Positions 1 to 7,078 of a stretch of DNA of 64,000 nt are shown one piece after another. Numbering within the stretch: the first letter of the stretch is position 1; each line of letters begins with the position of its first letter. The stretch is taken from NCBI GenBank assembly GCA_020637855.1, contig JACKJR010000001.1, positions 186,001-250,000 of the forward strand, read 5' to 3'. The translations under genes were made by a program, and so were the position numbers. The DNA comes from Rhodobiaceae bacterium (lineage in GTDB: Bacteria; Pseudomonadota; Alphaproteobacteria; Rhizobiales; Tepidamorphaceae). The notes under the pieces were generated by a model. That model had not been told where the DNA came from, ran no database searches, and saw only the letters and a program-made list of their open reading frames with translations.

Positions 1-2
1 GC

Positions 3-428
3 GTCCACACCGCCGGCGAAAAGAAGGTGACCTTCGACCCCTTCCAGCCGGAAAAGCCTGCTGACGTGACCCGCCTGAAAGCCATCCAGAAGGACATCCA
101 TGAGACCTTCATCGGTGTGGTGAAATCGCGCCGCGCCGACAAGCTGAAAGGCGAGGACAAGGACCTCTTCTCCGGCGAATTCTGGACCGGCAACAAGGCG
201 CTGGAGCTGGGCCTGATCGACCGTATAGGCGACTTGCGCTCGGTGCTGCGCGCGGAATATGGAGACAAGGTCGTGACCCCGGTCATCCCGACCCAGAAGC
301 GCGGGCTTTTCGGCGTGAGCCGTTCGCCATCGGTTGGAAGTTCCGGCGAAATGATCGCGCGGGCTGCCGCATCCGGTCTGGTCGAGGCGGTCGAGGAGCG
401 TGAGTTGTGGGCCCGCTACGGGCTTTGA
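3..428 (+). CDS. S49 family (SppA/SohB-type) signal peptide peptidase, C-terminal part
   Basis: The reading frame is open from the left edge, so only the last 141 residues are present. The stretch HTAGEKK-TFDPFQPEKP, followed by a segment ending in GELWTGNKALELGLID-like residues (SGEFWTGNKALELGLIDRIG), is typical of the C-terminal half of SohB/SppA peptidases. These membrane-associated serine proteases degrade cleaved signal peptides. The catalytic serine and lysine lie upstream of the window. A small membrane peptide gene follows after 15 bases, and then glyQ; this order suggests one transcript. Family assignment is firm; the exact subfamily is uncertain because the N-terminus is missing. 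Confidence 0.88.
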   Translation, partial: VHTAGEKKVTFDPFQPEKPADVTRLKAIQKDIHETFIGVVKSRRADKLKGEDKDLFSGEFWTGNKALELGLIDRIGDLRSVLRAEYGDKVVTPVIPTQKRGLFGVSRSPSVGSSGEMIARAAASGLVEAVEERELWARYGL

Positions 429-443
429 AGGCAAAAAGTATAA

Positions 444-623
444 ATGATCAATCCATGGACCCTCATCATCGCGCTCGGCGCCTTCGTCGCATGGCGCTGG
501 CTCAAGTCCGAGAAGAAGCGCGTCGCCAGCGAGATGCAGCGCACCCGCGCCACGCAGAAGGCCAGACCCATCGAGCTGGAACGCGACAAGGATGGGGTCT
601 ACCGGCCACGCGACGACGCCTGA
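444..623 (+). CDS. Small membrane-anchored hypothetical protein, 59 aa
   Basis: The frame starts at an ATG 15 bases after the S49 peptidase stop and ends 76 bases before glyQ. It encodes MINPWTLIIALGAFVAWRWL, one hydrophobic helix (about residues 5-20), and then a strongly basic and acidic cytoplasmic tail rich in Lys, Arg and Glu that ends in GVYRPRDDA. The membrane-helix-plus-charged-tail layout and the tight packing between two genes support a real gene. I do not recognise a function. A role beside the membrane peptidase is possible, but is inferred only from position. Confidence 0.7.
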   Translation: MINPWTLIIALGAFVAWRWLKSEKKRVASEMQRTRATQKARPIELERDKDGVYRPRDDA

Positions 624-699
624 GCGCCACCACACCCTTGACGCCGCGCATCGGCTCTTTCACAAGGCGGGGTAAATTTACCCCACAGGTTGCTATCCG

Positions 700-1626
700 A
701 TGACCCAGCCCGATCACATGGACCCGACCCGCTCCTTTCAGGGGCTGATGCTGACCCTGTCGCGTTACTGGGCCGACAAGGGCTGCGTCGTGCTGCAGCC
801 CTATGACATGGAAGTCGGCGCCGGTACGTTCCATCCCGCGACCACGCTGCGCTCGCTGGGGCCGAAGGCATGGAAGGCGGCCTACGTGCAGCCATCGCGC
901 CGCCCCAAGGACGGACGCTACGGCGAGAACCCCAACCGGCTTCAGCACTACTACCAGTATCAGGTGATCCTCAAACCCTCGCCGCCGGACCTGCAGCAGC
1001 TTTATCTCAACAGCCTGCTCGCCATTGGCGTCGACCCGGACAACCACGACATCCGCTTTGTCGAGGACGATTGGGAAAGCCCGACGCTGGGCGCCTGGGG
1101 GCTTGGCTGGGAGGTCTGGTGCGATGGCATGGAGGTCTCGCAGTTCACCTACTTCCAGCAGGTCTGCGGCCAGGACTGCCATCCCGTCTCCGGCGAACTG
1201 ACCTACGGGCTTGAGCGCCTCGCCATGTATGTGCAGGGCGTCGACAACGTCTACGACCTGAACTTCAACGGCCGCGAGGGCGACGAGAGGGTCACCTATG
1301 GCGATGTATTCCTGCAGGCCGAGCAGGAATATTCCCGGCATAATTTCGAGTATGCCAACACCGAGATGCTGGAGCAGCATTTCAAGGATGCGCAGGCGGA
1401 ATGTGCCTCGCTGCTTGAGAAGGGCGCTGCCGACGGTGACCTGCATAAATGCGTGCTGCCGGCCTACGACCAGTGCATCAAGGCGAGCCATGCCTTCAAC
1501 CTGCTCGATGCGCGCGGCGTCATCTCCGTCACCGAGCGCCAGAAGTATATTCTCAGCGTGCGCGAACTGGCCAAGGCCTGCGGCGAAGCGTTCGTGCGGA
1601 CTGAGGCTGGCGGGGCTGTAGCTTGA
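700..1626 (+). CDS. glyQ: Glycine--tRNA ligase alpha subunit
   Basis: This is the 308-residue catalytic subunit of the bacterial alpha2beta2 glycyl-tRNA synthetase, a class II enzyme that activates glycine and charges tRNA-Gly in the cytoplasm. The characteristic block [16 protein letters not shown] (residues 65-80) and the block [13 protein letters not shown] (about 155-167) are intact. Length matches the family (about 300). The beta subunit gene glyS is not adjacent: it begins about 5.5 kb downstream on the same strand, behind a leader of its own. The ribosome binding site before ATG 700 is weak (CAGG). Confidence 0.98.
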   Translation: MTQPDHMDPTRSFQGLMLTLSRYWADKGCVVLQPYDMEVGAGTFHPATTLRSLGPKAWKAAYVQPSRRPKDGRYGENPNRLQHYYQYQVILKPSPPDLQQLYLNSLLAIGVDPDNHDIRFVEDDWESPTLGAWGLGWEVWCDGMEVSQFTYFQQVCGQDCHPVSGELTYGLERLAMYVQGVDNVYDLNFNGREGDERVTYGDVFLQAEQEYSRHNFEYANTEMLEQHFKDAQAECASLLEKGAADGDLHKCVLPAYDQCIKASHAFNLLDARGVISVTERQKYILSVRELAKACGEAFVRTEAGGAVA

Positions 1627-1713
1627 CCAAGCCCTCGCCACCCCTGATCACGCGCTAGTGCGCTGTCCGGGGTGACGCGAAGCGTGTGTTGAGCCGATCA
1701 AAACACACTCTTC

Positions 1714-1839
1714 GTCATTCCGGCGAAAGCCGGAATCCAGAAAAGTGGTTGGTGCGAAGGCAACGGCGGCGTGGACGCAAGATCGCTGGCGCGGCCATCT
1801 GACATGTGATCGAATGCAGGGCGCATGCCCGCAATGACG
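1714..1839. repeat. REP-like inverted element pair in the glyQ-CDGSH intergenic region
   Basis: The left element, 1714-1740, begins GTCATTCCGGCG and ends CGGAATCCAG. Its arms pair around GAAA. A degenerate mate in the opposite orientation (GGGC-GCAT-GCCC then GCAATGACG) lies at about 1817-1839. The left element matches 5908-5934 exactly and recurs inverted at 9414-9440. Such short palindromes are typical dispersed repeats of rhizobial chromosomes. The rest of this 229-base gap shows no gene. Confidence 0.75.
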
Positions 1840-1855
1840 CAGCGGAGGACCGCAC

Positions 1856-2098
1856 GTGACAGATCAGCCGAAAATCGCCGGCACGGCGCCCATCCCCGTC
1901 GAGGTGGAAGCCGGCAAGACCTATTTCTGGTGTGCCTGCGGGCGTTCGGCCAACCAGCCCTTCTGCGACGGCTCCCACAAGGAAACCGGCTTTGCTCCGG
2001 TCAAATGGCAGGCTACGGAAACGAGGCGCGTCTTCTTCTGCGCCTGCAAGCATTCGGGCAACAAGCCTTTGTGCGATGGCACACACAAGACCCTCTAG
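1856..2098 (+). CDS. CDGSH iron-sulfur domain protein with two CDGSH motifs
   Basis: The 80-residue protein has two copies of the C-X-C-X2-S-X3-P-X-C-D-G-(S/T)-H cluster-binding motif, CACGRSANQPFCDGSH (26-41) and CACKHSGNKPLCDGTH (62-77). Each should bind one [2Fe-2S] cluster through three Cys and one His. The tandem arrangement is that of bacterial double-CDGSH proteins, whose role (electron or cluster transfer) is poorly defined. The start is GTG at 1856, chosen because GGAGG lies 7 bases upstream. The gene is monocistronic and convergent with the LysE exporter. Confidence 0.93.
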   Translation: MTDQPKIAGTAPIPVEVEAGKTYFWCACGRSANQPFCDGSHKETGFAPVKWQATETRRVFFCACKHSGNKPLCDGTHKTL

Positions 2099-2119
2099 AC
2101 GGTCGTCTTTCTCTCTGCC

Positions 2120-2716
2120 TCAGCTCATTACCAGCGGCCACAGCGATGCGATCAGCAGGGCGGCCATCGTCCAGTTGAAGCGGCGCAGGTTGGCCCGGTC
2201 GTTGAGCCAGTGGCGCAAGCCCTGTCCCACCAGCGTCCATGTCGAGATGGATGGCAGGTTCACCGCGCCGAAGACCAGCGCGACGGCGACCACGGCGTCG
2301 AACCCGCCGGCAGGTGCCGCATAGGCCGTGATCGCGGTCAGCGCCATCGCCCAGGCTTTTGGATTGATCCACTGAAAGGCGGCTGCCTGCAGGAAAGTCA
2401 TGGGCCGTGCGCTGGCGTCCTTTTCTCCCGGCGCCGCGGCATGGGCGATCTTCCAGGCAAGCCAAAGCATGTAGAGCGTGCAGCCGATCTTCAGCGCGGC
2501 GTGCGTGACGGGAAAACGCTCGAAAACCTGCGCCAGCCCCGCACCGACCGCGATGGCAAGAATGACGAATCCGATGCCGACCCCCAGCATGTGCGGGATG
2601 GTGCGGCGGAAACCGAAATTCGCGCCCGAGGTCATCAACATGAGATTGTTTGGTCCCGGCGTGATCGAGGACGCGAAGGCAAAGGCGATAAGGGCGGTGA
2701 TGAGTTCCATTTTCAT
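2120..2716 (-). CDS. LysE/RhtB family amino-acid exporter
   Basis: This 198-residue inner-membrane protein has the LysE-family start: a hydrophobic helix followed by SITPGPNNLMLMTSGANFG (residues 17-35), with the conserved PGPN motif, and then five further hydrophobic segments. Members export amino acids such as lysine, threonine or homoserine lactone by proton antiport; the substrate here cannot be read from sequence. The gene is divergent from an Lrp-type regulator across an 82-base region, which suggests local amino-acid-responsive control. Start 2716 or 2710 are both possible, as neither has a clear ribosome binding site. Confidence 0.92.
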   Translation of the reverse strand: MKMELITALIAFAFASSITPGPNNLMLMTSGANFGFRRTIPHMLGVGIGFVILAIAVGAGLAQVFERFPVTHAALKIGCTLYMLWLAWKIAHAAAPGEKDASARPMTFLQAAAFQWINPKAWAMALTAITAYAAPAGGFDAVVAVALVFGAVNLPSISTWTLVGQGLRHWLNDRANLRRFNWTMAALLIASLWPLVMS

Positions 2717-2750
2717 GTGGTGAGTATGGGTGGTTCATAGCCGAATGTCC

Positions 2751-2787
2751 GTGCAAATTTACTTGCAGAAATGCCAAGTTGTGCAAT
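2751..2787. promoter_or_regulatory. Probable Lrp-type operator/promoter region between lysE-like gene and regulator
   Basis: This AT-rich stretch in an otherwise GC-rich divergent intergenic region carries TGCAAATTTACTTGCAG followed by AATGCCAAGTTGTGCAAT. CTTGC and its near complement GCCAAG form an imperfect dyad at about 2762-2777. Lrp-family regulators bind degenerate AT-rich dyads beside their own gene. The assignment is inference from position and composition. Confidence 0.35.
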
Positions 2788-2798
2788 GATTGCTTCCT

Positions 2799-3242
2799 AT
2801 GGACAGAATTGACGAGAATATATTGCGCGAATTGACCGCCGATGGGCGCATCAGCAATCTGGAGCTTGCCGGGCGTGTCGGCCTCTCGCCTTCGGCCTGC
2901 TCACGCCGGGTTCAGGAGTTGGAGCGCAGTGGTGTCATTGCTGGTTATCGCGCCCGGCTCGACCGGGTTGCGCTCGGAAACGGCTTTCTTGCCTACATGG
3001 CCGTGGGACTGAACTCCCACACCAAGGCTTCGCAGGAAGCCTTCGAGGAAGCCATGGCGGACGCACCGCAGGTGCGCGAGTGCCACAACATCACCGGCAC
3101 GGTTGAATATTTGCTGCGCGTGGAAGTGGCCGATATCGAAGCCTTCAAGCAGTTTCATACCAACGTGCTGGGCGATCTGCCGCAATTGGGCTCGATAACC
3201 ACCTATGTTGTGCTCGCCTCGCCGAAGGATGAACGAGGGTAG
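2799..3242 (+). CDS. Lrp/AsnC family transcriptional regulator
   Basis: The 147-residue protein opens with the typical MDRIDENILRELTADGRI and an AsnC-type helix-turn-helix (ELAGRVGLSPSACSRRVQEL, about residues 23-42). An alpha/beta RAM effector-binding domain follows (about 65-140). The family senses amino acids and acts as DNA-binding dimers or octamers. It is transcribed away from the LysE exporter and is probably its regulator. I chose ATG 2799; the frame also extends three codons up to a TTG at 2790. Confidence 0.92.
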   Translation: MDRIDENILRELTADGRISNLELAGRVGLSPSACSRRVQELERSGVIAGYRARLDRVALGNGFLAYMAVGLNSHTKASQEAFEEAMADAPQVRECHNITGTVEYLLRVEVADIEAFKQFHTNVLGDLPQLGSITTYVVLASPKDERG

Positions 3243-3362
3243 GTTAGGTCCCGTCCGGCGGTTGTGCCGCCTTTCTTCCCTCCCCATATCGACCGTAAGG
3301 TTTGAAGCGCATAAGTTGGCGCGAACAATTTCGTCCCGCAGCCGGGCAGGGGAGGCTTAATC

Positions 3363-3926
3363 ATGACCGGGATCATCCTTCTGGCGATCATCGCAGCCGT
3401 CGTCCTCTACGCGATCATTCTCTACAACCAGCTCGTTTCGAAACGGCAGATGGCCAACGAGGGCTGGAGCGGCATCGACGTGCAATTGAAGCGCCGTACC
3501 GACCTGATCCCCAACCTGCTTGAGTCCGTGAAGGGCTACATGAGCCACGAGAAGGATACGCTGCGCGAGGTGACCGAATTGCGCACGAAGGCTCAAGGGA
3601 TCCCCGACGACAATGTCGCCGAGCGCGCCAAGGTCGAGGGCATGCTGTCGGGCGCGCTGGGACGCCTGCTCGCCATCGCCGAGAACTACCCCGACCTCAA
3701 GGCGAGCCAGAACTTCATCGACTTTCAGGATGCGCTGGAAGACACCGAGAACAAGCTGGAGATGGCGCGGCGCTATTACAACGGCACCGTGCGCGACCTC
3801 AACGTCATGGTCGAGCAGTTCCCCTCCAACCTGATTGCGGGCAAGTTCGGCTTCACGCATCGCGAGTTCTTCGAGATCGAGGAAGCAAGCGAGCGCGCCG
3901 TGCCGAAGGTGAGCTTCGACAACTAA
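3363..3926 (+). CDS. LemA family protein
   Basis: The 187-residue protein has a single N-terminal membrane helix (residues 1-22). The LemA core follows: YNQLVSKRQMANEGWSGIDVQLKRR, then the conserved LIPNLLESVKGY segment, and a C-terminal helical part ending in FEIEEASERAVPKVSF. LemA proteins are helical membrane-anchored proteins of unclear function. They are commonly encoded next to Gly-rich-tailed membrane proteins, as here with the DUF2207 gene that starts 5 bases after this stop. GGGGAGG lies 7 bases before the start. Confidence 0.95.
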   Translation: MTGIILLAIIAAVVLYAIILYNQLVSKRQMANEGWSGIDVQLKRRTDLIPNLLESVKGYMSHEKDTLREVTELRTKAQGIPDDNVAERAKVEGMLSGALGRLLAIAENYPDLKASQNFIDFQDALEDTENKLEMARRYYNGTVRDLNVMVEQFPSNLIAGKFGFTHREFFEIEEASERAVPKVSFDN

Positions 3927-3931
3927 TCTTC

Positions 3932-5884
3932 ATGCTGAAGATACCGTCCGCCATGCGCCGTATTGCCGTATTTCTGGGCTTCCTGCTCGCCGTGGCCTTC
4001 GCTGCGGCGGCCCCTGCGCGCGCTCAAGGGGCGGAAGAAATCCGGCTGTTCGAATCGCGCATCGTCGTCGGCGAGGACGGCGTGCTGACGGTGACCGAGA
4101 CGATCACCGTCAATGCCCAGTGGTACGAGATCAAGCGCGGCATCTACCGCGATTTCCCTACCCGGTATTACGACAAGGACACCGGGCTGCTGCACACCGC
4201 CTCCTTCGAGGTCGTTCGCGTTACGCGCGACGGACTGGAGGAGCCGTGGTTCACCGAAAGCATGGGCGGAGGCACGCGCGTCTATATCGGCGACAAGAAC
4301 ACTTACGTCCCGCGCGGCGTCCACACCTACGAACTCGTCTACCGCACGGGCCGCCAGCTTCGCTATTTCGAGGACTATGACGAACTCTACTGGAACGTTA
4401 CCGGCAATGGCTGGTCGTTCCCTATCCGCGTTGCCCGCGCGCAAGTGACACTGCCGCCGGGTGCCGGCGTGCTGCAATGGTCCGCCTATACCGGCGGCTA
4501 CGGCTCGACGGAGCAGAACGCGCAACTGCTCGGCCAGACCCGGCGCACGATCACCATCGAGACAACGCGCGGGCTTGGCGCCTATGAGGGGCTGACGGTC
4601 GCGGTCGGGTTCCCGAAAGGATTCGTTCCAGAGGTCACGCCGAACCAGGCGCTGATGCGCATGATCTGGGACAACATCGGCATGTTCGGGTTCTTCGCCG
4701 CGATTCCGGGCATCATCGGTTTTCTGTTCTATCACTGGGCTCGGGTGGGGCGCGATCCGCCGCGCCAGTCGGTGATCCCGCGCTTCGAGGCCCCGCGCAA
4801 CCTGTCTCCCGGCGCGATCAGCTATCTGCACTACCGCGGCTTCAGGAAGGGCTGGCGGTCCGGCGCGTCAAAGGCCTTCATCGCGGCGCTGACCTCGCTT
4901 GCCATCAAGGGCCGCATCGTCATCGACCAGACCGGCAAGAACATGGCAGTGGAGGCGCGCGAGCGCGGCTACAACACCATGAGCCCGGACGAGCAGGCAA
5001 TCGATACAGCCCTTCTCGGCGGCACCAGGAGGCGGGAGTTCAAGAAGTCGAACAGGTCCTCGATCCTCAGCGCGATATCGAAATTCCGTTCCGCGATCAC
5101 CGGGAGTTACGGCGATGTCTACTACACCCGCAACACCCGCTATGTGATCATGGCGCTGGCCATGCTCATCGTCGCGGTGGTTTTCTTCCTCATTGGCGAC
5201 CATCCGCCGGAAGACATCACGGTCCCGGTCATTTTTTCTGGCGTGTTCGGCGGCGTCGGCCTGACGATGTTGTCATTCGGGCTCGCCCGCGTGTTCGGTG
5301 TCGCGGGTGAGGGAAGCTGGTTCACAGCGTTCCTGATGACGTTCTTCTCGCTGCCCTTCGCGCTTGTGCCGCTGGGAATGATTTTTGCCGTTCCGTCCGG
5401 CTGGATCATGCTGGTTCCGGCACTGATTTACGGCACGATTGCGTTGATCGTGCTGTTCGGCTGGCTGATGCCCGCACCCACCGTGGATGGGCAGCGGCTG
5501 GCCGAGGAGATCGAGGGCTACAAGCTCTACCTTTCCGTCGCCGAGGAGAAACGCATGAACATGGTCGGTGCGCCGCTCGTCACGCCGGAAGTCTACGAGA
5601 CGCATTTGCCATACGCGATAGGGCTTGGCGTGGAGAAGCAATGGTCGAATGCCTTTGCCGAGGCGCTCGCCAAGGTGGGCCGCAGCGAAGCGGACTATCA
5701 CCCCGGTTTCTACCGCGGCAGCAGCTGGAACACATACAGCATCGCGCAAGCCTCCTCGGGCATGGCATCGGCCATCGGCTCGTCGATTGCCAGCGCCACG
5801 CCGTCCCAATCGTCTTCGTCGGGCTCCGGCGGCGGCGGCTTCTCCGGCGGCGGCGGTGGTGGTGGTGGTGGCGGTGGCTGGTAG
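3932..5884 (+). CDS. DUF2207 domain membrane protein with glycine-rich tail
   Basis: The 650-residue protein has a signal peptide (hydrophobic run, then APARAQ at about residues 27-32) and an extracytoplasmic N-terminal domain with repeated beta-strand pattern (to about 245). A membrane helix follows at about 250-270, then a cytoplasmic segment and paired membrane helices at about 405-525. The C-terminal tail is Ser/Gly-rich and ends in about 12 near-consecutive glycines and Trp. This is the YciQ/DUF2207 layout usually paired with LemA. Function is unknown. Translation may start at ATG 3932 or at ATG 3953, where MRRIAVFLGF gives a more standard signal peptide. Confidence 0.9.
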   Translation: MLKIPSAMRRIAVFLGFLLAVAFAAAAPARAQGAEEIRLFESRIVVGEDGVLTVTETITVNAQWYEIKRGIYRDFPTRYYDKDTGLLHTASFEVVRVTRDGLEEPWFTESMGGGTRVYIGDKNTYVPRGVHTYELVYRTGRQLRYFEDYDELYWNVTGNGWSFPIRVARAQVTLPPGAGVLQWSAYTGGYGSTEQNAQLLGQTRRTITIETTRGLGAYEGLTVAVGFPKGFVPEVTPNQALMRMIWDNIGMFGFFAAIPGIIGFLFYHWARVGRDPPRQSVIPRFEAPRNLSPGAISYLHYRGFRKGWRSGASKAFIAALTSLAIKGRIVIDQTGKNMAVEARERGYNTMSPDEQAIDTALLGGTRRREFKKSNRSSILSAISKFRSAITGSYGDVYYTRNTRYVIMALAMLIVAVVFFLIGDHPPEDITVPVIFSGVFGGVGLTMLSFGLARVFGVAGEGSWFTAFLMTFFSLPFALVPLGMIFAVPSGWIMLVPALIYGTIALIVLFGWLMPAPTVDGQRLAEEIEGYKLYLSVAEEKRMNMVGAPLVTPEVYETHLPYAIGLGVEKQWSNAFAEALAKVGRSEADYHPGFYRGSSWNTYSIAQASSGMASAIGSSIASATPSQSSSSGSGGGGFSGGGGGGGGGGGW

Positions 5885-5907
5885 GCTGCCAGCATGAAAG
5901 AAACGTC

Positions 5908-5989
5908 GTCATTCCGGCGAAAGCCGGAATCCAGATTTATCCGTATCACCAGTCGCCTCTGGATTGCCGGGTCAAGCCCGGCAATGACG
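5908..5989. repeat. REP-like inverted element pair after the DUF2207 gene
   Basis: The left element, 5908-5934, is identical to that at 1714-1740. The right element, 5957-5989, has the opposite orientation (CTGGATT, then GCCGGGTC-AA-GCCCGGC, then AATGACG). The GTCAT ends point outward and the ATCCAG ends face each other across 22 bases. Transcribed through, each would form a strong hairpin, and the pair separates two convergent genes. Confidence 0.8.
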
Positions 5990-6092
5990 ATAGGGAATGA
6001 TTGCGTCGCGCTCAGACACGAAAAAGCCGGCGCCTATTTCAAGGCACCGGCTTTGAATTCTTGTCAGGCCGTTTGAGCTTCAGGCCGCTGCC

Positions 6093-6749
6093 TTACTTGC
6101 CCGTCAGCATGCCCCACAGGTCGAACTTCCGGTTGATGCCGGCGCGGATGATGTTGATGTCGTCGAAGTCGGTGACCAATGGCTGCGCCATGAAAGGCGT
6201 TGAATTGTCGCCAAGATCGATATGCAGGTATTCGATCTTGGCCGACCAGTTCTCGTCGAACGCTATCTCGACACCGCCGCCGATCGCCAGACCCGCATTG
6301 ATATCGTCGCCCTGAGCGCCGGCGAGGCCGTTGACGCCGGACTCGACCTCGCCATAGGCGAGGCCGGCCGTTCCGTAGAACAGGAACATGCCTGTGGCGT
6401 AGCCAATGCGTCCGCGAATGGTTGAAAACCAGTTGACCTCACCGAAACAGCCACCTGTACAGAATGATCCGCTTATGTCGGCAAAGGAGGTGTCGCTCTC
6501 GATACCCCAGACCCATTGGCCATTCTGCCAGTTGTAGCCGGATGTCCAGCCGCCGAACCCGCCGTCAAGATCGTTGGTGTCCGTTCCTGCGCCACCGACG
6601 TCGACATGATTATCGCCCCAGGCGCCGCCGCCCTGCAGGCCGAAATACTGACCCGACCAATCGCGGGTCGCCCCGCCGAATAGTTCATCCGCCGCCGAAG
6701 GGCCGCAAAGCGCCATTCCCAGCACGCAAGCCAGAGCGATTTTCTTCAT
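6093..6749 (-). CDS. Outer-membrane beta-barrel protein (Omp25/Omp31-like)
   Basis: The 218-residue protein begins with a signal peptide (MKKIALACVLGMALCGPSAA, then DELFGG). Alternating hydrophobic strands and Trp-rich GWTSGYNWQNGQWVWGIE (about residues 70-87) mark the eight-stranded barrel of rhizobial and Brucella Omp25/31 proteins. It ends in a strand motif with terminal KFDLWGMLTGK, which differs slightly from the usual Phe C-terminus. I placed the start at 6749, where GGGGA lies upstream, not at the longer frame start 6770. It probably contributes to outer-membrane stability. Confidence 0.88.
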   Translation of the reverse strand: MKKIALACVLGMALCGPSAADELFGGATRDWSGQYFGLQGGGAWGDNHVDVGGAGTDTNDLDGGFGGWTSGYNWQNGQWVWGIESDTSFADISGSFCTGGCFGEVNWFSTIRGRIGYATGMFLFYGTAGLAYGEVESGVNGLAGAQGDDINAGLAIGGGVEIAFDENWSAKIEYLHIDLGDNSTPFMAQPLVTDFDDINIIRAGINRKFDLWGMLTGK

Positions 6750-7078
6750 GGAATGATCCCCGTTGACCACGATGCGTGGCCACTGCGGATGAATCCCGTA
6801 TGCCTGTCGATTTATTTAGTCAACGAATAAGAAGGGCTCGCTATCTGTCGCTTGACGCAAGGTTATAATTTTCCGGTATCTATTGCGGGAAAGCCACATA
6901 TTCTGTCGGTAAAATGTGACCTTGTAAGAAAAGCGGTGTTCGGGCCGGAACATAGATTCAACGCGGAAACACCCCATTTTGGGGCTTCGGCAACCCCAAA
7001 ATGGGGTGACAGCGCGCCCATGCCTTGCTAACGCAGGGCGCGCCGTAACGTGTGGCGTAACATCTTGCTGGCGAACCC
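6750..7078. other. Intergenic region between the divergent barrel protein gene and glyS
   Basis: No gene is visible in these 329 bases. Bases 6790-6960 are AT-rich and should hold the promoter of the barrel protein on the minus strand; a TATAAT-like word is at 6864-6869, but no well-spaced -35 accompanies it. Bases 6971-7043 carry two strong stem-loops listed separately as the glyS leader. Confidence 0.5.
6971..7043 (+). promoter_or_regulatory. Structured leader of glyS with two consecutive hairpins
   Basis: ACCCCATTTTGGGG (6971-6984) and CCCCAAAATGGGGT (6994-7007) form a perfect 14-bp stem with a 9-base loop, CTTCGGCAA. GCGCGCCC (7012-7019) and GGGCGCGC (7036-7043) form a second 8-bp stem. 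glyS starts at 7079. No U-tract follows, so neither looks like a simple Rho-independent terminator. Whether they regulate glyS is not shown. Confidence 0.5.

Noticed and set aside
502..1641. 379-codon open frame on the minus strand opposite glyQ
   Set aside because: It is the antisense of a conserved gene in high-GC DNA. It has no recognisable domain, and its codon use mirrors glyQ.
5908..5989. Possible mini CRISPR-like repeat pair
   Set aside because: There are only two copies, they are inverted and palindromic, and there is no regular spacer or cas gene. They fit REP-like elements.
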